Source: Paenibacillus ottowii (GTDB lineage Bacteria; Bacillota; Bacilli; Paenibacillales; Paenibacillaceae). From it: 64,000 bases of DNA. The notes beneath the pieces were generated by a model. That model ran no database searches and was not told the DNA's origin. It worked only from the letters and a program-made list of their open reading frames with translations. The DNA is taken from the NCBI RefSeq assembly GCF_006874425.1, contig NZ_VIJZ01000004.1, positions 558,001 to 622,000 on the forward strand, written 5' to 3'. Numbering within the stretch: position 1 is the stretch's first letter; every line of letters starts with the position of its first letter. The translations under genes and the position numbers were made by a program. Below, one piece after another: positions 1 through 9,601 of the stretch.

Positions 1-1
1 A

Positions 2-196
2 TTTTCCGCTTATTTGGTAAAGCGGGATGGAAAATATGTACTGAGCGAAGAGCCTGGTGGAGAAGATACGATAAAAGGAATATTTTTTCGTGAGCTGGAT
101 ACTGATTTCAACAGCGGTCTATTCAAAATCGTTAGAAATGGGGAAGCCCAGTACTTGAGAATTCTACAAAGTGAATGGGTAAAGCCGCATTCCTAG
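2..196 (+). CDS. C-terminal end of a hypothetical protein (partial)
   Basis: The reading frame is open from base 2 and stops with TAG at 194-196, so this is most likely the last ~64 residues of a gene that starts before the window. The visible segment is hydrophilic, with no membrane span and no motif I recognise. A TTG at 14 could serve as a start but has no ribosome site in front of it, which favours the partial-gene reading. It runs co-directionally into the Mrp operon with a 45-bp gap and no terminator hairpin between them. Confidence 0.5.
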   Translation, partial: FSAYLVKRDGKYVLSEEPGGEDTIKGIFFRELDTDFNSGLFKIVRNGEAQYLRILQSEWVKPHS

Positions 197-241
197 GGGT
201 CATATAAAAAAAGTAAACTTATATAGGGGGAGTGCTCGATT

Positions 242-3100
242 GTGTTGCATGCTGCAATTTTGATTCCATTCATGCTGGCTGTCCTAATCCCGTTGACCAA
301 GGGCGTTTCGCGCTTTCATACAGGTTGGATAGTCTTGCCCGTACCCATAGCTCTTTTTCTGTACTTCCTTACAAGGATATCGGACATTCAGGCTGGAAAT
401 GATACGATATCAACTATATCATGGATGCCTTCACTTGGGATTAATATTACGTTGCATCTGGATGGACTGAGCCTGCTATTTGCTCTGCTGATTACGGGAA
501 TGGGTGCTTTGGTGATCTTGTATTCCATTTATTATCTTAATAAGCAAACGGAAGCGATTCGCCATTTCTACATCTATTTGCTCATGTTTATGGGAGCAAT
601 GCTTGGTGTCGTTTTGTCTGACAATTTGATGGTTCTATATGGATTCTGGGAGTTAACCAGTATTACATCATTTCTGCTGATTGCCTTTTGGCACCGACGG
701 GAGAGATCCCGTTATGGAGCTTTGAAGTCGATGCTAATTACTGTCTTTGGCGGGTTGGCGATGTTGGCGGGGTTCAATCTACTCTACGTAATGAGTGGAA
801 CATACAGCATTCGAGAGATTATAGCCCAAGTCGGCTTATTGACTGAGTCCCCGTTGTTTATTCCGGCGATGCTGCTGATTCTACTGGGGGCGTTTACTAA
901 GTCCGCACAATTTCCTTTTCACATCTGGTTGCCCGATGCCATGGAGGCGCCGACACCTGTCAGTGCTTATTTGCATTCAGCTACAATGGTTAAGGCGGGG
1001 TTATACCTTGTGGCACGTCTTAGCCCCGTATTCGCTGGACAGTCCGAATGGTTCTGGTTGGTTTCACTTTCAGGTCTGGTCACGCTTTTTTATGGATCAT
1101 TTAAAGCGATTAAACAAACAGATCTTAAAGCTCTGCTTGCCTATTCCACTATTAGTCAGCTTGGTCTGATTATGTGTTTGCTCGGACTGGGATCGGCTTC
1201 TGCCTTTTTTTCCGATACACAGGAGTCGTTATTCTATACGACGGCTACTGCGGCGGCCATCTTTCACCTGATCAACCATGCCGTCTTTAAAGGCTCTCTA
1301 TTTATGGTGGTTGGTATTGTCGACCACGAGGTGAACACTCGGGATCTGCGCAAGCTCGGCGGTTTAATGTCCTTAATGCCAGTCACCTTTTCTGTGGCGT
1401 TGATGGGGGCTTTCTCGATGGCAGGGTTACCACCATTCAGCGGTTTTCTGAGTAAAGAAATGTTCTTTACCGCTGTGTTGAATATTCGGGAGTTGGATGT
1501 TCTGAATACACAGTCGTGGATGATTCTAATTCCGGTGATTGCATGGATTGCCAGTGTATTTACCTTTGTTTACAGTATGATTTTTGTATTTAAAACTTTT
1601 ACTGGTAATATCCAGCCGGAGAAGCTCGATAAAATACCGCATGAAGCACCGCTGGGCCTGTTAATTTCCCCCGTCCTGCTGGTTTCACTCGCTGTGGTAT
1701 TCGGCTTATTTCCTGATCTCTTGTCTTATTCTCTGATTGAGCCGGCTATGGGCTCGATCTATAACGAGCTATTGTCGCCAATGGAAACCTTCGGTGTCTC
1801 CATTCATTTCTGGCATGGTTGGACACCTGAGATATTCATGACACTGGGCGTTATCGCTGCCGGGACACTTCTCTATAGAAGACACAGCCGACTGCGGATT
1901 CTGGATCGAGAACGGAACGGAAGCAATTTTCTTAATCTCATGTACGATGGATCTCTTCAAGTACTGGAACGTGGATCGAACCGCTTCACAAATCTCTACA
2001 TGACGGGATCAAACAGACATTATTTGCTTTATATATTTGGCTTTTTCGTCACTGCCTTAGGAAGTACGATGATTGGCACCCAAGGAATGTCGCTGGGTAT
2101 GAGCCACTATGCTCCGTTAGGTTTTTATGAGGCTGTCATTGTTGTTGTAATGCTTCTAGCAGCGGTAGCCGTACCCTTTGCTAAGTCGCGGGTCAACGCG
2201 ATTTTGTTTACTGGTGCAGTCGGGTACATGGTGACTCTGCTGTTTGTTATCTTCCGCGCACCTGATCTTGCATTAACACAAATGATTGTGGAGACAGTAT
2301 CTGTCATTCTGTTCCTTCTGTGCTTTAAGTACCTTCCGAAGTTAAAAAAGGAGAAGGAGCGTCTGAGCTTTAGATTGCCGAATTTGATTATCGCCGCAGG
2401 TGTAGGAATTACGATGACATTCATTGGTTTGGCAGCAATGGGCAGTAGTCCATTCGCTCCCATTTCGGAGTTTTTCCTAAAAGAAAGCTATTCCTTGGCC
2501 GGAGGGAAAAACGTAGTCAATGTCATTCTCGTTGACTTCCGGGGATTCGACACTCTATTTGAAATTATGGTTCTCGCTATTGCATCCCTTAGCATTTATG
2601 CTTTGATTAACTTGCAAGTGGAGCCTGGCATTACACCCGCCAACAAAAATAAGAAGGAAGGAAGAATGGCTTTTCCGCTCCGCAGTAATGATGTGATCTT
2701 GCGAACTATGTCCAAGGTTATCATAATCGTGATTCTCACTTTCTCGATGTATTTGTTCTTTGCCGGACACAATAATCCGGGAGGTGGCTTCATCGGAGCC
2801 CTGATGACTTCAGCAGCGCTTATTTTGATGGCGATCTCCTTCGGGATGGACAAGGTTCGTAAAGTCCTTCCAGTGAATTACCGCATGATCACAGCGGTAG
2901 GGCTGCTCATTGCTATTCTGACTGCGGCTGGCTCGTTTGTTTTCGAAGCCCCTTTTCTCAGCCACGCCTTTGGGCACTTTGATCTGCCTATTATGGGTGA
3001 TACCGAGCTGGCTACAGCAGTCCTCTTTGATCTGGGGGTATACCTAGCTGTAGTAGGTGTGACCATGAGTATTATTTTTACCATAGGGGGGGATGAGTGA
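242..3100 (+). CDS. mrpA: Na+/H+ antiporter subunit A fused to subunit B (MrpAB)
   Basis: Large membrane subunit of the Mrp (Sha/Mnh) multi-subunit cation/proton antiporter, which exports Na+ using proton influx. Residues ~1-650 are the NuoL-like proton-translocating core, with many transmembrane helices, the conserved Glu in [11 protein letters not shown] and the Lys-bearing helices around [19 protein letters not shown]. Residues ~650-800 are the MrpA C-terminal extension. The last ~140 residues ([13 protein letters not shown] motif) are a complete MrpB domain, which B. subtilis encodes as a separate gene. At 952 aa the length equals MrpA plus MrpB of the seven-gene type. GTG start at 242 follows an AGGGGGA ribosome site at ~225. 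It heads a tightly overlapping operon with mrpCDEFG. Confidence 0.93.
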   Translation: MLHAAILIPFMLAVLIPLTKGVSRFHTGWIVLPVPIALFLYFLTRISDIQAGNDTISTISWMPSLGINITLHLDGLSLLFALLITGMGALVILYSIYYLNKQTEAIRHFYIYLLMFMGAMLGVVLSDNLMVLYGFWELTSITSFLLIAFWHRRERSRYGALKSMLITVFGGLAMLAGFNLLYVMSGTYSIREIIAQVGLLTESPLFIPAMLLILLGAFTKSAQFPFHIWLPDAMEAPTPVSAYLHSATMVKAGLYLVARLSPVFAGQSEWFWLVSLSGLVTLFYGSFKAIKQTDLKALLAYSTISQLGLIMCLLGLGSASAFFSDTQESLFYTTATAAAIFHLINHAVFKGSLFMVVGIVDHEVNTRDLRKLGGLMSLMPVTFSVALMGAFSMAGLPPFSGFLSKEMFFTAVLNIRELDVLNTQSWMILIPVIAWIASVFTFVYSMIFVFKTFTGNIQPEKLDKIPHEAPLGLLISPVLLVSLAVVFGLFPDLLSYSLIEPAMGSIYNELLSPMETFGVSIHFWHGWTPEIFMTLGVIAAGTLLYRRHSRLRILDRERNGSNFLNLMYDGSLQVLERGSNRFTNLYMTGSNRHYLLYIFGFFVTALGSTMIGTQGMSLGMSHYAPLGFYEAVIVVVMLLAAVAVPFAKSRVNAILFTGAVGYMVTLLFVIFRAPDLALTQMIVETVSVILFLLCFKYLPKLKKEKERLSFRLPNLIIAAGVGITMTFIGLAAMGSSPFAPISEFFLKESYSLAGGKNVVNVILVDFRGFDTLFEIMVLAIASLSIYALINLQVEPGITPANKNKKEGRMAFPLRSNDVILRTMSKVIIIVILTFSMYLFFAGHNNPGGGFIGALMTSAALILMAISFGMDKVRKVLPVNYRMITAVGLLIAILTAAGSFVFEAPFLSHAFGHFDLPIMGDTELATAVLFDLGVYLAVVGVTMSIIFTIGGDE

Positions 3101-3437
3101 AATGGAACTGATTATGGCTGTAGCTGTAGGTATTTTATTTACAATTGGGGTGTACCTGATTTTATCTAAGAGCCTTCTGCGCATTGTTTTGGGGACTTCC
3201 TTGCTAACTCATGGCGTTCATTTGCTGCTCTTGACGATGGCCGGACTAAAGACGGGAGCTGCTCCAGTATTAGGAGGTAAAGCAGAGACTTATGTGGACC
3301 CTTTACCGCAGGCGTTAATTCTGACCTCTATCGTCATCAGTTTTGGAGTTACTGCCTTTTTCTTCGTGCTTGCTTACCGTTCGTACCAGACGTTGGGCAC
3401 CGATGAAATCGACAGTGTTAAGGGGGAAGAACGATGA
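3093..3437 (+). CDS. mrpC: Na+/H+ antiporter subunit C (MrpC)
   Basis: Small NuoK-like membrane subunit of the Mrp antiporter, 114 aa with three transmembrane helices. The conserved segment [20 protein letters not shown] is the family hallmark and matches NuoK helix 3. The ATG at 3093 overlaps the end of the MrpAB gene by 8 bp and sits right after a G-rich ribosome site. An ATG at 3102 is an alternative start. Translational coupling within the operon is likely. Confidence 0.93.
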   Translation: MSEMELIMAVAVGILFTIGVYLILSKSLLRIVLGTSLLTHGVHLLLLTMAGLKTGAAPVLGGKAETYVDPLPQALILTSIVISFGVTAFFFVLAYRSYQTLGTDEIDSVKGEER

Positions 3438-4909
3438 GCAATCTCTTGGCACTACCGATTTTAATTCCCTTGTGTACCGCTGTTATATTGATTTTTATGA
3501 AGGAGAGGATTCTGCTTCAGCGGTTCATTAGTACAGTTAGCGCCATTTTGAATATTATGATTGCTCTTGTGCTGATTTACCGCATTCATAGCGGAGGTAT
3601 ACAAACTTTGCAAATGGGGGGATGGGCGCCGCCGTATGGCATTGTGTTCGTGGGGGACATGTTTGCGGCGCTGCTTGTGCTAACTGCTTCAGTGGTAAGC
3701 TTGGGTATTCTTATCTACTCCTTCCGTAGTATTGAGGCAGAACGGGAGCGTTTTTATTACTACACCTTTTTTCATTTCTTGCTTGTAGGTGTCTACGGAT
3801 CTTTTCTTACAGGAGATATGTTCAATTTGTTCGTTTTCTTCGAGGTTATGCTGATTTCCTCCTATGCCTTGATTTCACTGGGGGGAACGAAGCTCCAGCT
3901 TCGAGAAACATCCAAATATTTGCTTATTAACATTGTGTCATCCACACTTTTTGTAGCAGCAGTTGCTTATCTATATGCGGCTGTCGGCACCCTGAATATG
4001 GCTCATTTGTCCCAACGGATTGCTGAAGCGGGGCAGGGCGGCGTACTCAATGTGATCGCTGTTCTGTTCCTGATTGTGTTCTCATTGAAAGCGGGATTAT
4101 TTCTCTTTTTCTGGCTGCCGGGTTCTTACAGTGCGCCACCGTCTGCTATAAGGGCCTTGTTCGGTGCGTTACTGACAAAAGTGGGACTGTATGCAATCAT
4201 TCGGACCTTTACTCTTATTTTTATGAATGATCCCGGACTCACGCATACGTGGGTCGCTTGGATGGCAGCGGCTACGATGATTCTGGGAGGACTGGGAGCG
4301 GTGGCTTATAACGATATTCCTCGTATCTTTAATTACAACGTAATTATCAGTGTAGGCTTTGTGGCTTTCGGTCTGGCTGCAGCGACACCAGATGCATTGA
4401 ATGGGGCGGTCTTCTATTTGCTCCACGATATGTTGGCAAAAGGATTAATGTTTGTTCTTGGGGGCATCATTATCACTGCAGCGGGAACGGATCAATTAAA
4501 AGATATGGGGGGCCTTATCAAACGATATCCTTTAATCGGCTGGATGTTCTTTACACTCGCCCTTGCACTTGTAGGTATTCCGCCGCTTAGCGGTTTTGCC
4601 GGTAAAGTGTTGATCACTCGGGGCGGATTGGATGCTGGAATGCTGACATTATCCTTGATTGGGCTAGGATCAAGTTTCCTTGTGTTGTACTCGCTGATCA
4701 AAGTATTCAGGCTTGCATTTTGGGGGAATGAACCCGAAGGCAACTTGCCGAAGGTAAAGCTAAAAAGTGTGAGTACTGTTGCGGCCGGTTTGCTCGTCCT
4801 GGTTATATTGATGGGCATCAGGGCGGATTGGGTCTATTCCTATGTTGCACAAGCCGGTGATGTGCTGGCTCATCCCGCGCTATACATCGAAGCTGTAATA
4901 AAGGAGTAG
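3434..4909 (+). CDS. mrpD: Na+/H+ antiporter subunit D (MrpD)
   Basis: NuoM/NuoN-like antiporter subunit, 491 aa, about 14 transmembrane helices. The conserved membrane Glu lies in [19 protein letters not shown], and the Lys/His helices in [15 protein letters not shown] and [18 protein letters not shown]. It acts with MrpAB as the ion-translocating core. The start overlaps the mrpC stop by 4 bp (ATGA), and mrpE follows with no gap. Length and motif order are typical, with nothing missing. Confidence 0.94.
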   Translation: MSNLLALPILIPLCTAVILIFMKERILLQRFISTVSAILNIMIALVLIYRIHSGGIQTLQMGGWAPPYGIVFVGDMFAALLVLTASVVSLGILIYSFRSIEAERERFYYYTFFHFLLVGVYGSFLTGDMFNLFVFFEVMLISSYALISLGGTKLQLRETSKYLLINIVSSTLFVAAVAYLYAAVGTLNMAHLSQRIAEAGQGGVLNVIAVLFLIVFSLKAGLFLFFWLPGSYSAPPSAIRALFGALLTKVGLYAIIRTFTLIFMNDPGLTHTWVAWMAAATMILGGLGAVAYNDIPRIFNYNVIISVGFVAFGLAAATPDALNGAVFYLLHDMLAKGLMFVLGGIIITAAGTDQLKDMGGLIKRYPLIGWMFFTLALALVGIPPLSGFAGKVLITRGGLDAGMLTLSLIGLGSSFLVLYSLIKVFRLAFWGNEPEGNLPKVKLKSVSTVAAGLLVLVILMGIRADWVYSYVAQAGDVLAHPALYIEAVIKE

Positions 4910-5392
4910 ATGAAGATGGTCTTTCAAATATTATTAAATCTGATGATTGCATTGCTGTGGATGCTGCTTAACAACGACTGGTCAGGGTCGCGGTTCACCA
5001 TGGGCATTCTGTTAGGGATAGCCATCTTGCTTGTTTTGCGTAAGTTCCGTCCAGAACCTTTCTACTTGAAGCGCATATGGGCCATCCTGAAGCTGCTACT
5101 TCTGTTTATGCGGGAGCTGATCGTTTCTAGTTTTGCGGTTATCCATCATATTCTCCGCCCGAAGCTGACGATCCGCCCTGGCATTTTTGCCTATGAGACT
5201 GCTTTAAAATCAAATTGGGAGGTCACTATTTTATCGTGCCTCATTTGTCTGACACCAGGAACGCTCACTCTGGAAGTATCCGGAGAAGGTCAAATGCTGT
5301 ATATTCATGCCATGGACATACAGGACGCGACACTGCTTTCTGAGCAAATTAGAGGGACCTTTGAAAAAGCGATCATGGAGGTGACACAGTGA
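4910..5392 (+). CDS. mrpE: Na+/H+ antiporter subunit E (MrpE)
   Basis: 160-aa membrane subunit with two or three N-terminal helices and a short cytoplasmic tail. The family motif LSCLICLTPGTLTLEVS is present. MrpE has no complex I homologue and is needed for assembly and Na+ transport in the complex (family knowledge). The ATG starts directly after the mrpD stop codon, and the 3' end overlaps mrpF by 4 bp. Confidence 0.92.
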   Translation: MKMVFQILLNLMIALLWMLLNNDWSGSRFTMGILLGIAILLVLRKFRPEPFYLKRIWAILKLLLLFMRELIVSSFAVIHHILRPKLTIRPGIFAYETALKSNWEVTILSCLICLTPGTLTLEVSGEGQMLYIHAMDIQDATLLSEQIRGTFEKAIMEVTQ

Positions 5393-5685
5393 TAGTTCCG
5401 GCACTTATGACTGCATCACTGGCTATTCTCTCCTTAGCCATATTAGGTTGCTTGTACCGTTTGATTAAAGGACCAACCCGTCCAGATAGGGTGGCCGCGC
5501 TGGACACGATAGGTATAAATCTGCTAGCTATGATTGCTGTGATTTGTATGCAACTGAGGACACAAGATTTTATTGAAATTGTTCTTGTTATAGGAATCCT
5601 GACATTTATAGGAACAACGGCGTTGGCGAGATATATAGAAAGAGATGCCGTCATAGACACTGGGGGTGATGAACTTGATCGGTGA
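5389..5685 (+). CDS. mrpF: Na+/H+ antiporter subunit F (MrpF)
   Basis: 98-aa subunit with three transmembrane helices and the characteristic loop RLIKGPTRPDRVAALDTIG, which contains the conserved GPTxPDRVxAxD motif. It starts with GTG at 5389, overlapping the mrpE stop by 4 bp, with an upstream GGAGGTG ribosome site at 5377-5383. MrpF carries a conserved Asp within the membrane that is implicated in the Na+ pathway of the complex (family knowledge). Confidence 0.93.
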   Translation: MIVPALMTASLAILSLAILGCLYRLIKGPTRPDRVAALDTIGINLLAMIAVICMQLRTQDFIEIVLVIGILTFIGTTALARYIERDAVIDTGGDELDR

Positions 5686-6031
5686 GTTGTTTGCTGCAAT
5701 CCTTGTTTTGTTCGGCGCTCTGTTCTGCGGATTGAGCGCATTTGGGTTGATTCGACTACCAGATGTTTATTTACGTTCTCACGCCGCAACCAAAAGTGCA
5801 ACGCTTGGCGTGCTTTGCGTATTAACAGGAGCCTTTCTTTATTTTTTGTTTTATGTAGAAGTGGTCAGCATCAAATTACTGCTTGCCATTGTGTTTGTCT
5901 TTATCACTTCTCCCGTAGCCGGGCATCTAAATGGAAGAGCTGCCTACCGTTCAGGAGTCCCTTTATGGGAGAACAGTGTTCAGGATGATCTAGCGTCGGT
6001 ATTGGAACAAAATACATCTTCAAAACCATAG
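5666..6031 (+). CDS. mrpG: Na+/H+ antiporter subunit G (MrpG)
   Basis: Last subunit of the operon, 121 aa, three transmembrane helices. The MrpG signature FGLIRLPDVYLRSHAATKSA is present. It overlaps the mrpF end by 20 bp if the GTG at 5666 is used. The ATG at 5669 and TTG at 5675 are alternatives, and the spacing to the GGGGG ribosome site would favour the latter. The C-terminal ~25 residues are polar and cytoplasmic. With mrpG the antiporter set is complete (AB-fusion, C, D, E, F, G). Confidence 0.92.
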   Translation: MMNLIGELFAAILVLFGALFCGLSAFGLIRLPDVYLRSHAATKSATLGVLCVLTGAFLYFLFYVEVVSIKLLLAIVFVFITSPVAGHLNGRAAYRSGVPLWENSVQDDLASVLEQNTSSKP

Positions 6032-6083
6032 TGCAGGATTTGGTCATGTCTTTCTGGATTGATGCTAAATGTGGAGGGATCAT

Positions 6084-6371
6084 GTGCACAATATCATTTC
6101 CGTCCAGCCGTATTACAAGGTGGAAAGAATCGTAACTCCGTTAAAACAGGAAACAGTTATCCATCGGCGAGTTTTACATTTGTATACAACTAAAATTATA
6201 TCAGCGTACCGGGAATTTACTCTCAAAGAGGTATATGATACATCGTTTAAAAGTATCGGGAAGGATTATGGTGTTCTTTATTTGCATACGAAACAAGGTG
6301 TATTCCCTTATAATGTAGAATCAGATCCAAAAGACTTTATGATAGAATTCAAAAAAATTGTAGAGAAATAA
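6084..6371 (+). CDS. small hypothetical protein, PH-like
   Basis: About 95 aa, soluble, no signal or membrane span. It is rich in alternating hydrophobic residues (LYTTKIISAYREFTLKEV, then GVLYLHTKQGVFPY), and a C-terminal helix resembles the pattern of bacterial PH-like domains (weak pattern match, not a confirmed family). I chose GTG at 6084 because GGAGG at 6073-6077 is 6 nt upstream. An ATG at 6069 lies before that site. It sits 50 bp after mrpG with no terminator between and may be the last gene of that transcript. A strong terminator follows. Confidence 0.6.
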   Translation: MHNIISVQPYYKVERIVTPLKQETVIHRRVLHLYTTKIISAYREFTLKEVYDTSFKSIGKDYGVLYLHTKQGVFPYNVESDPKDFMIEFKKIVEK

Positions 6372-6391
6372 TTGTTCAATTCAAAAGATTT

Positions 6392-6425
6392 AAAAAGACC
6401 GTATCTATTTTTTGCGGTCTTTTTC
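6392..6425 (+). terminator. intrinsic terminator ending the mrp transcript
   Basis: Inverted arms AAAAGACCG (6393-6401) and CGGTCTTTT (6415-6423) flank a 13-nt loop and run into a T-rich tail. It lies 20 bp after the small gene and closes the rightward operon. Its end touches the end of the leftward pseudogene. Confidence 0.85.
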
Positions 6426-7229
6426 TAGTGCCTGCAGTTACCCCTAAAGCTTTTTAGCATGTGTAACATGCTGTGTAAACCCATGCCCAGAATGACGATG
6501 TACATTCTCATTCATGACCAAGCAGACGGGATAGGAACGATAAAAAGAACAATTCCCCCATGAGTGCAAAAAGCACTTCCAACGATTATGTTGCTTCTAC
6601 TGTGGCCAGCTTTGCATATTTGCACGTACCTGATTTGTAGCTTTGCAAAAATAAGACAGTAGCAATTACCCCTGAGAATACGGCCACAGAGCAGACTGTA
6701 TGGTCTGATTCTTCTTGGCATTCCTGCGCTGAACATCTCATATAACGAAAGCAATAACCAAAAAAACAAGCTGCTAAAGTCATTCCGACCACACGTTGGT
6801 AGCCATCTAACCGTCCCGCACAGACTTCCATCATTTTGCTATTACCTAATGGATAGGCAATAGAGACCAGTATTACAGGCAATATACCGAATAAAAAATC
6901 TTGAGTAGAAATAGATTGCGACTGTTTGACCTGCATCACAATAATTCCGATTAAAATAACAAGAGACATGAACAGTTCTTGGACGAGGATTTTTCCTCGT
7001 ACTTTGACAGGGCCATTTTCCGTTTGGACAATCTTGTTAAATAAAGGGACAAGCAATGAACCGGAAATAATGGTTATTTGCCAGGTCCTCGCGACAAACC
7101 AACTCGGTGAATATGCCGACGCGAAGCATAACGTAGCATAAAATAAGAGAAGCAGCACCATAGACCGATTGAGAACGATGTAAAAGCAAAAAAGAATGCC
7201 GCTAACACACCTAACCAGATTGAGCGCAC
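6425..7229 (-). pseudogene. decayed EmrE-family multidrug efflux transporter
   Basis: Reading the minus strand from GTG at 7229 (AGGAGA site at 7235-7240) gives the start VRSIWLGVLAAFFFAFT. The frame then shifts and an N-terminal segment is missing. A second frame from ~7161 carries FVARTWQITIISGSLL, NGPVKVRGKI and YPLGNSKMMEVCAGRLD, typical of the multidrug resistance efflux transporter (EmrE, ~310 aa) family. Around 6700-6770 the frame slips again (FWLLLSLYEMFSAGMP is in another frame). After LATVEAT the expected Gln is a TAA stop at about 6583-6585, followed by SLEVLFALMGELFFL. The C-terminus YIVILGMGLHS is in yet another frame, ending at 6425. At least three lesions plus a deletion make it non-functional. 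Confidence 0.82.
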
Positions 7230-7309
7230 CGCATTCTCCTAATTCTTGAAGGATCGTTATTTCTCATATTAATAACTTTAGATCATTGACTTCAAGAGTT
7301 TCTTTACAG

Positions 7310-7338
7310 TTGACAAGGTAATAGGAATACTGTATATT
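7310..7338 (+). promoter_or_regulatory. sigma-A promoter of the zinc GTPase gene
   Basis: TTGACA at 7310-7315, a 17-bp spacer, and TATATT at 7333-7338. It lies ~70 bp upstream of the GTPase start. The Zur-type palindrome begins 11 bp after the -10 box, over the expected transcription start. Confidence 0.75.
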
Positions 7339-7349
7339 TCTGAATACTG

Positions 7350-7374
7350 ATTAATAGTAATTATTACGATTAAT
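7350..7374 (+). promoter_or_regulatory. Zur operator (Bacillus-type Zur box)
   Basis: A 12-1-12 inverted repeat centred on 7362 with a single mismatch. Its core TAGTAATTATTACGA (7355-7369) differs at one base from the B. subtilis 7-1-7 Zur consensus TCGTAATNATTACGA. Its position just downstream of the -10 box fits repression by zinc-loaded Zur, with derepression under zinc starvation. This predicts that the following GTPase is a zinc-limitation gene. Confidence 0.85.
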
Positions 7375-7410
7375 GATTGGTAAGCCAATATTAAGGAGAG
7401 TGCACCAGCA

Positions 7411-8607
7411 ATGAATAAGAAACCAATCCCAGTAACCGTGTTAAGTGGATATTTGGGTGCAGGAAAAACGACGATCTTGAATCATGTATTAAACAATCGA
7501 GACAAAATGAAAGTAGCAGTTATCGTCAATGATATGAGTGAAGTGAATATAGATGCCGAACTGGTTAAAAAAGAGGGCGGCTTGTCCAGAATAGAAGAAA
7601 AACTGGTCGAGTTGTCTAATGGCTGTATTTGTTGCACATTGCGCGAAGATTTATTGCTTGAGGTCAAGAAGCTAGCGGAACAAGGCGAGTTTGATTATAT
7701 ATTAATCGAATCTACAGGCATCAGTGAACCCGTACCCATTGCTCAAACCTTTACATACGCCGATGAAGGAACCGGCATTGATCTCGCTTCGCTGGCAAAA
7801 CTGGATTGTTTGGTGACTGTAGTCGATGCAAACCGTTTCTGGCATGACTTCGAATCAGGAGAAACGCTGCTGGATCGCAAGCAGGCTACTGATGAAGATG
7901 ACACACGTGATATCTCGGACTTGTTGATTGACCAGATTGAAACTTGTGATGTGTTGATTCTGAATAAATGCGATCTGGTTCAGCCCGCAGAGCTGGACAA
8001 GCTGGAGGGTGTGCTGCGGAGATTGCAGCCTGAAGCCCGAATCATTCGCACTTCCAAGGGGAAGGTCGCACCTTCGGACATTTTAAATACAGGGTTGTTC
8101 AATTTTGACAAAGCTAGTCAATCCGCTGGCTGGATTCGCGAGCTGGAGCTGGAAAGCCACACACCCGAGACGGACGAATATGGAATCGACTCCTTTGTTT
8201 ATCGCCGAAGAAGACCGTTTCATCCGGCAAGATTGGCAGCATTTATGAGTTACTGGCCAGAGGAAGTCGTTCGTGCCAAAGGGTTGGTCTGGATCGCAGC
8301 CCCGCAGGATTGGGCAGCGAGTATCAGCCAGGCAGGACCGTCTATTCAATTTGGTCCAGCGGGAAGCTGGCTTGCGGCGTTGTCAGCAGAAGAACGGCAG
8401 GAAATCGTCGCAGCCAACCTCGAAGTTTTGAATCATTGGGATGAGCAATGGGGCGATCGCATGAACGAAATTGTAATGATCGGTATCGGGATGAATCGGC
8501 TGAACCTGGAAGAAGAGCTAAATGAATGTCTGCTGAACGATCGTGAAATGGATATGGACTGGTCCAGCTTTGAGAATCCGCTGCCTTGGCCAACAGGAAG
8601 AACCTAA
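7411..8607 (+). CDS. zagA: zinc-regulated GTPase, COG0523/CobW family (ZagA/YciC-like)
   Basis: 398-aa G3E GTPase. The P-loop GYLGAGKTT is at residues 14-22, and the metal-binding CxCC motif (Cys72, Cys74, Cys75 in NGCICCTLRED) is the COG0523 hallmark. ESTGISEPVP and LNKCDL (G-motif NKxD) follow. The C-terminal CobW domain begins at ~260 with RRRRPFHPARL. COG0523 proteins act as metal chaperones, and the YciC/ZagA type supplies zinc, for example to folate synthesis, during zinc limitation (family knowledge). The Zur box upstream supports this assignment over other COG0523 members. ATG at 7411 is preceded by AAGGAGAG. Its stop overlaps the stop of the convergent LysR gene by 4 bp or less. Confidence 0.85.
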   Translation: MNKKPIPVTVLSGYLGAGKTTILNHVLNNRDKMKVAVIVNDMSEVNIDAELVKKEGGLSRIEEKLVELSNGCICCTLREDLLLEVKKLAEQGEFDYILIESTGISEPVPIAQTFTYADEGTGIDLASLAKLDCLVTVVDANRFWHDFESGETLLDRKQATDEDDTRDISDLLIDQIETCDVLILNKCDLVQPAELDKLEGVLRRLQPEARIIRTSKGKVAPSDILNTGLFNFDKASQSAGWIRELELESHTPETDEYGIDSFVYRRRRPFHPARLAAFMSYWPEEVVRAKGLVWIAAPQDWAASISQAGPSIQFGPAGSWLAALSAEERQEIVAANLEVLNHWDEQWGDRMNEIVMIGIGMNRLNLEEELNECLLNDREMDMDWSSFENPLPWPTGRT

Positions 8608-9470
8608 TTGATCCATTCAATAATAAAGTCCATACACTTCTTGGCGGCTGGAGCCATGTTCTTTAAAGAGGTCGTAGCAATACCAACGGCACGGAAATAT
8701 GGCCCATCCAAAGGCCGAATACAAATTTCATAAGGGTTTTGAACTAACATCATTTCCGGCAGGATACTTACGCCAAGACCATTTTGCACCATAGCCATAA
8801 TGGCATGATCATCTTCTAATTCATATTTGATTTTCGGAACAAGGTTGTGCTGGGAAAAAATGCTCCGTACATCTGTGTCACAGCCTGAAGCAGGCATAAT
8901 GAAGGATTCATTGCGAAGCTGATCTACACGTATAGTTGCTTGCTCCCGTAGCACATGATTAGATGGAAGCACGCACAGCATCCTTTCTTTTTTTAACGGC
9001 AATACTTCCAGTACTTCTAGAGTAGGGAGATTAACGAAGCCAAAATCAGCTTCTCCGCTGGCTATCCAATTCTCAATGTCACGGTAGTTTCCGTCGAGCA
9101 ATTTCAGTTCAATAAGTGGGAACTTCTCGTTAAACTTTTGGATGATCCCAGGCAACCAATGGATGGATACACTTGAGAATGTACCTATCTTTACAGTTCC
9201 GATTTCCAGTCCTTTGATTAGAGCGACCTCTTGATATAGTCTTTCATTCATTTGTATGATTTCTTTGAAATGCTTCATCAGACGTTCTCCGTTACTGGTC
9301 ATTTGGATACCTGAGCGTCCTCTAATCAAAAGAGTTAGGCCCAATTCATGTTCCAAAGCAGAAACCGCATGGCTAATAGCGGATTGTGTAAGATTGAGAA
9401 GTTCTCCCGCTTTGGTAAAGCTTCCTGCTTCTATTACGCTAAGAAAGACCTTATATTTAAACAAATTCAT
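8604..9470 (-). CDS. LysR-family transcriptional regulator
   Basis: 288 aa from the ATG at 9470, which has GGAGGA just upstream. An earlier start at 9524 would put residues before the HTH with no ribosome site. The N-terminal winged HTH reads MNLFKYKVFLSVIEAGSFTK, then LTQSAISHAVSALEHELG. The C-terminal effector-binding domain starts near residue 90. It is divergent from the small monooxygenase gene at 9602, the usual arrangement for a LysR regulator and its target. The effector is unknown. Confidence 0.85.
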   Translation of the reverse strand: MNLFKYKVFLSVIEAGSFTKAGELLNLTQSAISHAVSALEHELGLTLLIRGRSGIQMTSNGERLMKHFKEIIQMNERLYQEVALIKGLEIGTVKIGTFSSVSIHWLPGIIQKFNEKFPLIELKLLDGNYRDIENWIASGEADFGFVNLPTLEVLEVLPLKKERMLCVLPSNHVLREQATIRVDQLRNESFIMPASGCDTDVRSIFSQHNLVPKIKYELEDDHAIMAMVQNGLGVSILPEMMLVQNPYEICIRPLDGPYFRAVGIATTSLKNMAPAAKKCMDFIIEWIN

Positions 9471-9487
9471 GTATCCTCCAATATAGA

Positions 9488-9524
9488 ATGAAATATATTC
9501 ATACATAGTATCATATATATTCAT
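9488..9524. promoter_or_regulatory. possible LysR operator with T-N11-A dyad
   Basis: ATGAA-ATATA-TTCAT (9488-9502) is a 15-bp dyad containing T-N11-A, the LysR box pattern. The half ATATATTCAT recurs at 9493-9502 and 9515-9524, 22 bp apart, about two helical turns. The site lies between the divergent LysR and monooxygenase genes. AT-richness lowers the significance. Confidence 0.4.
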
Positions 9525-9601
9525 TTTTTTTATCTCAGTTAAGTGGTTATAATCGAACTTGAGAAAAATACTGATTAACCATTCATTTCTGGGAGGTACC
9601 T

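Noticed and set aside
6512..6769. 85-codon minus-strand ORF as a separate gene
   Set aside because: Part of it (FWLLLSLYEMFSAGMP) is simply the out-of-frame middle of the EmrE-family pseudogene.
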